DNA of 21,661 nt from assembly GCA_028284565.1 (NCBI GenBank), contig JANQRM010000395.1, forward strand, positions 1 through 21,661, in the 5' to 3' direction. Positions 1 through 7,458 of the stretch are shown in pieces. The position numbers were made by a program, and so were the translations under genes. The notes under the pieces are model-generated. The model searched no databases, was not told the origin of the DNA, and worked only from the letters and a program-made list of their open reading frames with translations. Positions within the stretch are counted from its first letter, which is position 1, and every line of letters begins with the position of its first letter. The DNA comes from Anaerolineae bacterium. Its GTDB lineage: Bacteria; Chloroflexota; Anaerolineae; Aggregatilineales; Phototrophicaceae.

Positions 1-72
1 CGGTCCCCCATTCATGTTCGCTTTGGGTCGGGTTGGGGTCATTGAATTCTTCATATCTCCTCGTCCACCCAT
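1..72 (-). CDS. Possible N-terminus of a protein running off the left edge
   Basis: An open minus-strand frame starts with ATG at 72 and continues through the window edge, giving 24 residues that begin MGGRGDMKNS and end in a Gly/Pro-rich stretch. A second in-frame ATG at 54 follows a purine-rich GAGGAG element that is very close to it. A Gly/Pro/Arg-rich leader of this kind is common in front of ABC exporters in several phyla, but no domain is visible, so the product cannot be named. It could also be chance. It points the same way as the aldehyde dehydrogenase gene ending at 417 and is separated from it by about 340 bases. Confidence 0.35.
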   Translation of the reverse strand, partial: MGGRGDMKNSMTPTRPKANMNGGP

Positions 73-416
73 AGTAAAGTGAGAGCTGTTAATTGGCTAG
101 GTATTTGCCAAAGATAACCCAAATAAAAAGAACCGTTTTCCATTAACTCAGAAGTCTGCTGTACTCATTACCTGTTGATTATCCGAAAAAGATTCATCAG
201 GTCCAGTTCAGAGATGACTGCTTCATCACAATCCAGTAATTCTTTACCCTATTCACTATGAACAGACAAATATATAACACAACCAACTGGATAACATCCT
301 GTATCGCATCAAAACCATTTGGTGATAGATATTAGATTACTTGGTTCAAATGCTAGTTGTAGGCTATCAGTTGCTGAGAGAAAGGCTCGGCATTTGAATC
401 TTTTTGAAGTCGTGAT
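73..416. other. Non-coding stretch with no recognised gene
   Basis: This stretch of about 340 bases is rich in stop codons in all frames and is more AT-rich than its surroundings. I see no tRNA or convincing small gene; the longest start-to-stop frame I noticed is about 25 codons near 258 and has no support. It holds two inverted repeats: TTGGC with GCCAA (93-97 and 107-111), and a longer pair at 345-398 listed separately. It must contain the 3' end of the large minus-strand operon and probably a promoter for the gene starting near 72, but no clear -35/-10 pair stands out. Confidence 0.6.
345..398. repeat. Inverted repeat downstream of the large operon
   Basis: TTCAAATGC at 345-353 is exactly complementary to GCATTTGAA at 390-398, separated by 36 bases. 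It lies just past the stop codon of the aldehyde dehydrogenase gene that ends the large minus-strand operon. A short T-run follows the right arm on the plus strand (TCTTTTTG), which is the wrong polarity for terminating that operon. It could form a stem in the operon's 3' untranslated RNA. The long loop makes a classical terminator unlikely. Confidence 0.3.
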
Positions 417-1871
417 TTATCCAAAATTGAGGGGTCCTTCAACGCCGACCACTCGCGTCCCGCAGAAAAATCGATAGGTTTCAATTGTCCCTTCTTCACT
501 GAAACCACTCCATCCCCAAGCAGGTCGTGGAGCCATTAGATTAAGGCTAATCATACTACTGCCATTGACTTTCACTCCACCAGCATGAACCTTGCGTCCG
601 AAATCCATCGCTCTGTCTTCATCAGTACTGAAGATATAGGCTTCTAGTCCGTAGGGGGTCCCATTCGCCAAAGCAAGGGCTTCACCGTCTGAGGTGAAAC
701 TGTGGATAGTGCCGATAGGTCCAAAAATCTCATCTTGTGCGTCGGCAATATCTATTCCTGCAATTAGAACCGGCCCAATAAAATTCCCATTCAAATCCGG
801 CAACGATGTAACGGATTTGGCTTTACCCCCTTTTTCGAGTAAGCTATCTCGTTGCTGCGTAATTTTTGCTAGATGACTTGAATGAACAATCGGACCCATC
901 ATACTTTCGGCAGAGAGCGAATCACCAATTATAACTTTTTCTAACCTAGCGAATACCGCATCGAGTAAGTCATCTTGGATGCTTGCGTGGACAATCAAGC
1001 GTCCTAAAGCTCGACACCATTGTCCGTTAAGCGTAATCATCAAATTGATGACCCCTTGAGCCGCCTCTTCTATATTAGCATCAGCAAAGACCACAACAGG
1101 GTTATTGCCACCAAGCTCAAGCTGTGCTGGTTTAAAGTCGAGTGAGCAAGCAGTTGCAATCGAGCGTCCGCCTTCTAGTCCACCCGTAAAGGTCACAGCT
1201 TTGATACGCTTATCTGCTACCAACTTTTTTCCGACTTCTGCACCACCATGTACAATCTGAAAAACGCCGTTGGGGATTCCAGCGGCATGGGCGGCATCTG
1301 CAAAGACATCACAACCATTGGGCGACCATTCGGTTGGTTTGAGGATACAAGGCGCGCCCGCCGCCAGTGCATTCGCCACTTTATGAGCCGCCATCGGTGC
1401 GGGTGCATTCCAAGGAACAAGGGCTAAGGCGGGTCCCCAAGGTTTTCGATGGATTTCCACTGTATTACCATTGGGTCCTTCCATTGTGGAGATTTGCCAA
1501 CCACTGTTCATCTGCTCAATTGCCAGATGCCATGCGCCAGTGGTAATGATATTGAGCATACTGGTTGTGCTGATGACTGCGCCTGTTGTCAAGGCTTCTA
1601 AGTGAGCGATTTCATCTTTGCGGTTATCTAATTCATCAGAAAAGGCGACAAGATATTCTGCACGTTCTTCAATCGGCATATCTGACCATGAACCTTCGGT
1701 GTGGACATGCCACGCCGTTGCCAATGCCTGTTCGATTTGGGCATCTGAGCTAGCCATTTGCTGTTGGATTTGCTCGCCTGTATTGGGATTTTCGAGCCAG
1801 ACCCCCAAATTTTCTGTTGGTGTGGAAATTTCACCATCAATATAATCTTTTAAGTTGGGAACAGTCGTCAT
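417..1871 (-). CDS. NAD(P)-dependent aldehyde dehydrogenase
   Basis: A full-length aldehyde dehydrogenase of 484 residues, the usual length for the superfamily, oxidising an aldehyde to the acid with NAD(P)+ in the cytosol. Visible residues are the oxyanion Asn in PWNAP (N155), the cofactor Lys in LKPTE (K178), the general base Glu in LELGGNNP (E252) and the catalytic Cys in NGQWCRA (C286). The cysteine context GQWC differs from the more usual GQ.C forms but the nucleophile is present. It is the last gene of the nine-gene operon, 20 bases after the calycin-like gene. If that operon degrades chlorophyll, plausible substrates are phytenal from released phytol, or an aldehyde left after oxygenolytic ring opening; this is inference. 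The second aldehyde dehydrogenase of the window (14451-15914) is clearly divergent. Confidence 0.93.
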   Translation of the reverse strand: MTTVPNLKDYIDGEISTPTENLGVWLENPNTGEQIQQQMASSDAQIEQALATAWHVHTEGSWSDMPIEERAEYLVAFSDELDNRKDEIAHLEALTTGAVISTTSMLNIITTGAWHLAIEQMNSGWQISTMEGPNGNTVEIHRKPWGPALALVPWNAPAPMAAHKVANALAAGAPCILKPTEWSPNGCDVFADAAHAAGIPNGVFQIVHGGAEVGKKLVADKRIKAVTFTGGLEGGRSIATACSLDFKPAQLELGGNNPVVVFADANIEEAAQGVINLMITLNGQWCRALGRLIVHASIQDDLLDAVFARLEKVIIGDSLSAESMMGPIVHSSHLAKITQQRDSLLEKGGKAKSVTSLPDLNGNFIGPVLIAGIDIADAQDEIFGPIGTIHSFTSDGEALALANGTPYGLEAYIFSTDEDRAMDFGRKVHAGGVKVNGSSMISLNLMAPRPAWGWSGFSEEGTIETYRFFCGTRVVGVEGPLNFG

Positions 1872-1891
1872 GTTGAGGTAACTCCTATTGG

Positions 1892-2479
1892 CTAGGAATG
1901 TGTGGATTCGTCTGTGAATACTTGGGTCGAGCTTCGCTTTTCATGGACATCTCCATCTAAACCACGTGGGTCGTCTGCATGGCGATGGGTTGCTGTTGGG
2001 GCAAGTTTATACCCTTGCGCATGCAAAGAACGGATAGCTTTTGTGTCACGATATAAAACGGTTGAACGCGTTCGTTTATTCGGTGGCTCTAAGAAGACGA
2101 AATCGGGTTCACTATAACGCTTGAGTGCATCATTGATTTCTGCTGGCATAAAAGCAAGGACATTATTGCCTGCTGAGACACCGATATGAAGCGGAGCATC
2201 GGGTCCGAGTTTGTCAAAATGCAAAATGCCATCTATCAAACGCCCCGTAAATGTGCGCACGTGTAAGGGTCTTCCACGAAAAGTCACATTGGTTTGGATG
2301 TAATGTTCACCGTCAAAGTCGATGTAGACGAGATTATCGAAGGGAGAAGCTCCCGGTGATTCTGCCTCTTCATCACGATCAATTGGCGAGCCGGATAAGT
2401 CATAGAGTTCGATATGGTCATGCCAGATACCATTCATCATGTTGAGCATGTAACCAACCGTCCCGACTGCAAAGCTCAT
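1892..2479 (-). CDS. Calycin/lipocalin-like beta-barrel protein (single barrel)
   Basis: A 195-residue protein of unknown function. Its ATG overlaps the stop of the acyl-CoA-dehydrogenase-like gene (ATGA at 2476-2479), showing translational coupling. The N-terminal NGIWHDH (G17-x-W19) resembles the G-x-W signature opening calycin barrels, followed by alternating hydrophobic beta-strand-like segments and an RTRSTVLYRD strand near residue 135. The last 35 residues are polar, His/Asp-rich and probably disordered. The opening resembles that of the protein encoded at 4586-5527 (TGVWHG), so the two may share a fold. Calycin barrels include the cyanobacterial CpcS-type bilin-handling proteins and DUF3598, so binding of a tetrapyrrole intermediate is a reasonable guess and no more than that. 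No signal peptide is apparent. Confidence 0.8.
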   Translation of the reverse strand: MSFAVGTVGYMLNMMNGIWHDHIELYDLSGSPIDRDEEAESPGASPFDNLVYIDFDGEHYIQTNVTFRGRPLHVRTFTGRLIDGILHFDKLGPDAPLHIGVSAGNNVLAFMPAEINDALKRYSEPDFVFLEPPNKRTRSTVLYRDTKAIRSLHAQGYKLAPTATHRHADDPRGLDGDVHEKRSSTQVFTDESTHS

Positions 2480-3771
2480 GGGTTTTTAATCACACTAAAA
2501 TCAGGTGTGTAGTGTTCCTTTGTGACCATCTCTGCCGCCATCAAGCGACCCCGTTCTGGTGGAAAAGCTTGGACTAATCCCATCGATAAATCACGTAAAG
2601 CACGTGCAATTACACTTGAATTATTGGTATTGCTTGTCCCACATGCTTTGAGTGCGTTGACTCCAACATTGAATGAGAGTTCAGCAACAGAACTTTTGGC
2701 TAAACGCCATTGTCGGATCACCTGTTCTCTGGTTAAGAGGGGCGGTTCAGACGTTTCGATATTTAGTTGGTGACGCAACCACAAATATGCGGCTTCCAAA
2801 TCGTTGGTCATTTGTCCGATCAGTTGTTGATGAAAGGGACTCTCGGCAATCGGGCGACCTGTATCTGCGAAGGTTTTGCTCATGAGATAATTGAGGGTGA
2901 AATCATAAACATTTTGTGCAGTACCAAGATAAATCGCCGTGCCCGCCAATTGATTGCCGACAAATGACCCCCGGCTGACTTGCATCATCAGCACAAACGC
3001 ATTCGGAATCGTCAGTGCATCGTCATCTGCAACAAAGACATCTTCCAGAATGATACCGTTAGTGGCAGTTGCTCGCATACCCAGTGAATCCCACGGCGCA
3101 CGAACTGAAACACCTTCTGCATCGCGTTTAACAAAAAAGACCGTTAAACCTTCAGCAGTGTCATAACCCTCTAGCGCAGCGGTGACCAGATATTCATCAG
3201 CAACCCCACTGGCACAACCAAAGAACTTAATCCCGTTCAAGAGCCAACCCCCATCAACCTTGCTGGCTTTAGTCTTAATTGTGATGGAGCTGGTACTCGT
3301 TTTGGTCGATTCACTAGCGAAATTGGCTAACCACTTGCCTTCTGTTCCCATTTTGTGGAGGACTTTTTCTGCAAAAGCTTTCACAATTGGAATTTCATAG
3401 TCGGTAAATAGCCCCGCTTCAATCGCTTCGAGTGACAATAATCCCCGTGAGGCAGAACTACAATGGAAGAAATAAGCGAGAGCAGTCGATGGGCAAGCCG
3501 TTCCCATCGCAAAGCAAGCAGAGGCTAAATCACGCAATGTGCCACCCATACCACCATATGCTTCTGGGACAATTAAGCCTAATAAACCCACATCACTTAG
3601 CGTTTGAATATGTGGTATTTGAAATTCGCCAGATTGATCGGCTTCAACCGCTGAGTCCCGTAAACTCGGCAATATCGATTCGACAACTGTGGCACGTTCC
3701 GCCTCGACTGATGTCATATCGGTGAGTAGCTGTTTTCCGGTGAGTTGTCGTTTCGCTTCAATATCCATCAT
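2476..3771 (-). CDS. Acyl-CoA-dehydrogenase-fold flavoprotein, possibly a monooxygenase
   Basis: A 431-residue protein with the three-part acyl-CoA dehydrogenase layout: a helical N-terminal domain containing VPEAYGGMGG, a central beta domain with LNGIKFFGCASG and AEGVSVRAPWDSLGMRATAT, and a C-terminal helical domain. In medium-chain enzymes the catalytic Glu lies nine residues after the Arg of the RD motif. Here RD is R393-D394 and that position is A402, in LVQAFPPERGR, so the usual base and the Glu-Gly-Thr that follows are gone. The alternative helix-G position (YDFTLNY) has no obvious Glu either. Such loss is typical of fold relatives that are flavin monooxygenases (the DszC/HsaA type), so desaturation of an acyl-CoA should not be assumed. 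It sits between the NYC1-like SDR gene (20-base gap) and the small calycin-like gene (4-base overlap). It may oxidise phytol-derived acyl groups or a pyrrolic product. Confidence 0.88.
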   Translation of the reverse strand: MMDIEAKRQLTGKQLLTDMTSVEAERATVVESILPSLRDSAVEADQSGEFQIPHIQTLSDVGLLGLIVPEAYGGMGGTLRDLASACFAMGTACPSTALAYFFHCSSASRGLLSLEAIEAGLFTDYEIPIVKAFAEKVLHKMGTEGKWLANFASESTKTSTSSITIKTKASKVDGGWLLNGIKFFGCASGVADEYLVTAALEGYDTAEGLTVFFVKRDAEGVSVRAPWDSLGMRATATNGIILEDVFVADDDALTIPNAFVLMMQVSRGSFVGNQLAGTAIYLGTAQNVYDFTLNYLMSKTFADTGRPIAESPFHQQLIGQMTNDLEAAYLWLRHQLNIETSEPPLLTREQVIRQWRLAKSSVAELSFNVGVNALKACGTSNTNNSSVIARALRDLSMGLVQAFPPERGRLMAAEMVTKEHYTPDFSVIKNP

Positions 3772-3791
3772 GTCTTCTGCTCAGTCAACTT

Positions 3792-4586
3792 CTATTCGTC
3801 TGCAAATAAGTCGCGTTTAATGAAGCGAGATGTGAGGAAACGCCAGATAATCTTCGGTGTGGTCAGCCAAGCAATCGATGTACCATCTTTGGTATTAGCG
3901 AGCATTTCCTCCACCAAATAAGGTGTCACTGTTTCGACTTTATCTGCCAGAATATTGAAAAATTTCTTGGCGCGTTCTTTTTCTTCTTCAGAGGTATAGC
4001 CACCCATCAGCAAATCAGTCACAACCATGCCGGGTGAGAGCGTGCCGATTAAGACGGGTTTGTCTTTGGCTTCTTTTTGGAGGGATTGTGTGAAGTAACG
4101 AAGGGCGTATTTGGTTGTGCCATAGGTTGTCAGTCCACCACGTTTGCGTCCCCCACTCCCGAAGCCTTCCATATTAAAAATTTGACCATGCCCCTGTGCT
4201 GTCATTCCCTTGATCGCAATATGGGACGCATGCATAATTCCATAAAGGTTGATATCGACAACTTGTTGATAATCTTCGGGACTTAGTTCCCAAAACATCA
4301 CGTTATTATGGTCAATCCCTGCATTATTCACCCAATAATCGACTTTTGAAAAACGTGCTACAGTTGCATCCCACATCGCTTGCACTTGCTCATAATTGGA
4401 GACATCACAGGCACAACCAAGTATTGCGTCTGCTGAATAGCGTTCACTCAATGTGGAGACTGCTTTATCTACACTATCTTGAGATCGTCCATTAATGACG
4501 ACAGCACAATTTCGTTTTAGGAATTCTTCAGCCAATCCATACCCGATACCACGGGTACTTCCGGTTATCATGATAACATTCTTCAT
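3792..4586 (-). CDS. Short-chain dehydrogenase resembling chlorophyll b reductase (NYC1/NOL)
   Basis: A 264-residue classical SDR using NAD(P)H. I place the start at 4586 because the frame then begins MKNVIMITGSTRGIG, directly at the cofactor loop, and ATG overlaps the previous gene's stop (TAATG); the longer frame from 4655 lies inside that gene. Visible are TGSTRGIG, the NNAG motif, and the active-site Tyr and Lys in TYGTTKYALR. Beyond the generic motifs, several segments match what I remember of plant NYC1/NOL: IFNMEGFGSGG just before the active site, LSPGMVVTDLL after it, a FNIL..KVETV segment, and a late LTTPKI..RFLTSRF stretch. Plant NYC1/NOL reduce the C7 formyl of chlorophyll b to 7-hydroxymethyl chlorophyll. 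Neighbours related to other chlorophyll-breakdown enzymes support this reading. The exact substrate is inferred. Confidence 0.88.
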   Translation of the reverse strand: MKNVIMITGSTRGIGYGLAEEFLKRNCAVVINGRSQDSVDKAVSTLSERYSADAILGCACDVSNYEQVQAMWDATVARFSKVDYWVNNAGIDHNNVMFWELSPEDYQQVVDINLYGIMHASHIAIKGMTAQGHGQIFNMEGFGSGGRKRGGLTTYGTTKYALRYFTQSLQKEAKDKPVLIGTLSPGMVVTDLLMGGYTSEEEKERAKKFFNILADKVETVTPYLVEEMLANTKDGTSIAWLTTPKIIWRFLTSRFIKRDLFADE

Positions 4587-5527
4587 TAGGACTCTTCCCA
4601 TTTCAGTTCGCCGAAGGTGGTATATTGGCGATGGTCGCTGGCAAAGAATTGCCAAACTACACTCATGCTCATCTCGTCATCAATGATGAACTCGCGCCCT
4701 TGAATCTTGAGGGCTTCGCCGTAGAAATGTTGCTTGGTATAGAGTGCGCGTCCATAGGCAATGCCGTTGCCATGAATATCGGGTCCATCAAAGGTATGGC
4801 GATTGTTGTTGCGTGAGCGGTCAAATGAATACGATTTATTAAAAACACCTGATATATGAATTGTCATTTTGGAGCGTAGGAGGGAGAGAGGTTTGTAGTG
4901 CATTTCTACCTGATTTATCCCTAATTTTTCTTGGTGACCGTTATAGACTTCCATCTCTCCAGACCACTTGCCCGATTTCTTCGCAGGTAAGACATGAGGA
5001 TTAGGTCCATTGTTGCCCTCACTAGCCACAAACGCATCAATCCATTTTTTGGTATCGGGATTGTCCTCATAATCATGAGCGACTTTATAGATTCCATTGA
5101 AGACGGAGAATAGGGTTGGTCCATCAAACAACAAGGAGGAATACACTTGGGTTTTTCCATCGGCTAGAATATGCACCATCGTCCGAAGGTCGGCTGTCCA
5201 CTGGGGCGAGTAATAATTGGCATCGACTAACATACCATGAGGATGTCCCGCGCCGATAAAATCGGGTCCCAGATAGATGCGATTTTGGTCACTATCCATC
5301 ACACCAAAGGCAAAATCTCGCGCTTCAAGCCGATACCGTAAGGGTCCTGTTGCATCGAGTGTTGTGTTCATGAAGTAGGTGGTTTTTCCATCTTCAAAGA
5401 CACTGGAACGATAGACATGATTATAGCCGACATGATTGCCCTCCGCATCGAAAATCGAGGGTTGTCCATGCCATACACCGGTTATTTGTTGTTGCCATTC
5501 ACTAGGTTTGGTGGCAGGGCTTGTCAT
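4586..5527 (-). CDS. Tandem calycin/lipocalin-like protein (two barrels)
   Basis: A 313-residue protein whose two halves each open with a G-x-W signature followed by an amphipathic strand: TGVWHG (G17, W19) and SGKWSG (G186, W188). The first half contains aromatic and His-rich loops such as GAGHPHG; the second ends in KWEES with strand-rich spacing. The pattern recalls DUF3598-like or CpcS-like calycins but I cannot assign it to a named family. There is no signal peptide or transmembrane segment. It follows the second RCCR-like gene by 12 bases and its TAA overlaps the ATG of the NYC1-like SDR gene, so it is produced together with these enzymes. A carrier for a hydrophobic or photoreactive tetrapyrrole intermediate would fit, as would an enzyme using the barrel; both are inference. 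Confidence 0.82.
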   Translation of the reverse strand: MTSPATKPSEWQQQITGVWHGQPSIFDAEGNHVGYNHVYRSSVFEDGKTTYFMNTTLDATGPLRYRLEARDFAFGVMDSDQNRIYLGPDFIGAGHPHGMLVDANYYSPQWTADLRTMVHILADGKTQVYSSLLFDGPTLFSVFNGIYKVAHDYEDNPDTKKWIDAFVASEGNNGPNPHVLPAKKSGKWSGEMEVYNGHQEKLGINQVEMHYKPLSLLRSKMTIHISGVFNKSYSFDRSRNNNRHTFDGPDIHGNGIAYGRALYTKQHFYGEALKIQGREFIIDDEMSMSVVWQFFASDHRQYTTFGELKWEES

Positions 5528-5539
5528 AAGGTCTTCTTT

Positions 5540-6262
5540 CTATGCTTCTATGGTTTCTACTGCTTGATTTTTAAGTATCTGTTGAAGTTCTCGGCTCACA
5601 TCTTCACCAAGCAGACGGTCAACCTGCGCCCACACTTTGTCTACCTTCGGGTTAAATACGGCGTGACGATTGGCTTGGTCACGCTCTGCCAATTGGTCGG
5701 TTGAGTAACCTGCATCAGTTACACTGCTATCGACTAACCTAAACCAATGTTCCAGATATTGGGAGACCGGAGCTTGTATGGCATCGAAAGCCTCTGCATT
5801 CGCCCGATATGCCAACATCCAAGGCGACATAATGGCATATTGGGTTGGACCTAAGCGGGCGGGAGTTAGCCCTTCGATTGCGGCGGCATCAGCAAAGACG
5901 GCATCAAGTGGAGTAAACACCTCCATGATGTAATCAAGATTCGCCCCTAAATCTACACGCGGAATTAAATCGAGATGAAAGGCAAAACCTTCTTGCATCA
6001 AGACACTATCGAGGGTGAAGTGTGGCACTGGACTATCTGGTGATGTAAAGGCAAAAATCATATGGCTATCCAAGCCAAACGCCTCGACAGTCATGCTGAT
6101 ATACACCATTTTTGCGACGGATTCCCCACGAAACAAACGACATTCGCCAACCGATCCCATTTGACTGGTCAGTGCCTTAAAAGGCGAACCGATTTCGGTC
6201 ATCCCGAATTGGTTTTGTATTCGGGCTAAAGTGTGATGCGATAGATTTTTGGCGGCACTCAT
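5540..6262 (-). CDS. Red chlorophyll catabolite reductase-like protein, second copy
   Basis: A 240-residue protein whose centre reads VPHFTLD (residues 79-85) then HLDLIPRVDLG (D98, R102, D104), a later SPWMLAYRA (residues 146-154) and an acidic C-terminus. This order and spacing resembles the plant RCCR core as I remember it: an APN/APH-F strand, a LDL.HRKDL strand, then a SP.L..R helix. RCCR is a ferredoxin-dependent bilin-reductase relative that reduces the linear product of pheophorbide a oxygenase. The ATG overlaps the stop of the Rieske oxygenase gene (ATGA at 6259-6262), tying the two at translation, as expected if one feeds the other. It is shorter and more divergent than the copy at 8406-9227, so the two probably reduce different double bonds or form a heteromer. 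Family assignment is moderately secure; activity is inferred. Confidence 0.85.
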   Translation of the reverse strand: MSAAKNLSHHTLARIQNQFGMTEIGSPFKALTSQMGSVGECRLFRGESVAKMVYISMTVEAFGLDSHMIFAFTSPDSPVPHFTLDSVLMQEGFAFHLDLIPRVDLGANLDYIMEVFTPLDAVFADAAAIEGLTPARLGPTQYAIMSPWMLAYRANAEAFDAIQAPVSQYLEHWFRLVDSSVTDAGYSTDQLAERDQANRHAVFNPKVDKVWAQVDRLLGEDVSRELQQILKNQAVETIEA

Positions 6263-7437
6263 TCAGTTATATCCTCAGTTTGATTGGATGCTGAACCATT
6301 TTGTGGCGAGGTATATTCACCGCCACCTGTTTGACGTGTTGGGACTTCTTTCATCACCCAAGCATCTTTGAGTTCTGGGATTTCACGGCGCGCAGGTGAA
6401 GGAATCACAACCGCTTTAACATTGGTGTATTCGGATTTAATCAGGTGAGAGTCAATGCCCCAACCATGATCGAGGTAATAATTCCGTTTTTGACGAAAAT
6501 CGACCTGGATACGGTCTGAGCGGACATGCAATTCAGCGGCGAGGTCATAGGGCAAGAGTTCGGGACGCTGTTCTAGAACGGTTTTGCGATCTTCATCGAA
6601 GATTTTAATCACCCGTCGCTCGGCATCGCCATCGAAAATTTTCTGAGGGAAGAATGAGCGTAAGAGTAACCAGATACTGCGTGTTTTCTGTTCTTCGACG
6701 GGCAGATGAAAGGTGTACAGTAAGAAATCGCCGACAGGTAAGCGCACATTAAGTCGCGTTACATTGGGCATCCGATAGCCCCCTGTAGTGACAACAGGTG
6801 GACGTTCTTTTCCACCACGTAGGAAACGCCATAAACCTGATGGAGCCGGGGGATTCAGCGAGACAGTTGCATTGCCTCCCCATTCCATCTTTTCGACTTC
6901 ATATTCTTCGACTTCCGGTTCGTCGGGATTGCCAAATGAACCCGCATGAACAAAGGGCGCATGCGAAATATCCATGCCATTTTCAACAGCACGAGTATAA
7001 TGCACATCCCACCAGTATTCGCCCCAGGTTGCCCGATATTTTTCATCCCCCCATTCCGGAATTTCACAGAGGGGTGGGCGCTCGGCTTCGGGTAAATCTC
7101 CTAAGAATGCAAAAATAAATCCATATTTTTCTTGTGTTGGATATTTATCTACGCGCGCTTTTTTGGGGATGGAGCGTCCCTCTATATTCGCTGGGATTTT
7201 GACGCAAGAACCATCTTGTTCATATTCCCAACCATGATAGGGACAAACGATACAATCGCCTTTTGTCCAACCGTCCGATAATGCACCCCCTCGATGAACG
7301 CACAAATCACTCATCACAACTGGCGTGCCATCGGAGGTACGATAGATGACCAATTCATTGCCGAGCGCTGTGACGCGAATGGGCTTATCTTCAACTTCCG
7401 TTGATAAGCACAAGGCATACCAAAAATTTTTTAACAT
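6259..7437 (-). CDS. Rieske oxygenase, PaO/vanillate-demethylase type
   Basis: A 392-residue oxygenase. The N-terminal Rieske [2Fe-2S] domain has CVH (C46, H48) and CPYH (C65, H68), the CxH-x16-CxxH arrangement. The catalytic domain has the mononuclear iron motif in ENGMDISHAPFVH (N153, D156, H159, H164). The ENxMDxSHAPFVH form is shared with single-component oxygenases such as PaO, chlorophyllide a oxygenase and vanillate demethylase rather than with alpha/beta aromatic dioxygenases, and no beta subunit is encoded nearby. I see no C-terminal CxxC or transmembrane anchor of the kind found in plant PaO, and the tail is polar. Lying between two RCCR-like genes, opening of a tetrapyrrole macrocycle is the most economical role. 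A reductase or ferredoxin partner is not in the window. Upstream AAAGG is the ribosome site. Confidence 0.95.
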   Translation of the reverse strand: MLKNFWYALCLSTEVEDKPIRVTALGNELVIYRTSDGTPVVMSDLCVHRGGALSDGWTKGDCIVCPYHGWEYEQDGSCVKIPANIEGRSIPKKARVDKYPTQEKYGFIFAFLGDLPEAERPPLCEIPEWGDEKYRATWGEYWWDVHYTRAVENGMDISHAPFVHAGSFGNPDEPEVEEYEVEKMEWGGNATVSLNPPAPSGLWRFLRGGKERPPVVTTGGYRMPNVTRLNVRLPVGDFLLYTFHLPVEEQKTRSIWLLLRSFFPQKIFDGDAERRVIKIFDEDRKTVLEQRPELLPYDLAAELHVRSDRIQVDFRQKRNYYLDHGWGIDSHLIKSEYTNVKAVVIPSPARREIPELKDAWVMKEVPTRQTGGGEYTSPQNGSASNQTEDITE

Positions 7438-7458
7438 GATTACAACCTTTGCTCGTAT

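Noticed and set aside
93..111. TTGGC/GCCAA inverted repeat
   Set aside because: Arms of only five bases with a nine-base gap; could be an operator for the gene at the left edge, but it is weak and unsupported by a second copy.
258..335. A 25-codon start-to-stop frame in the left non-coding stretch
   Set aside because: No ribosome site, no recognisable peptide feature, and such short frames are expected by chance in AT-rich DNA.
3159..3168. TGTCATAACC, similar to the GntR operator
   Set aside because: It lies deep inside the acyl-CoA-dehydrogenase-like coding region, far from any promoter, and has two differences from the palindrome; probably chance.
4587..4655. Longer N-terminus for the NYC1-like SDR
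   Set aside because: The extra 23 residues are translated from inside the upstream gene; the TAATG start at 4586 begins directly at the cofactor-binding strand.
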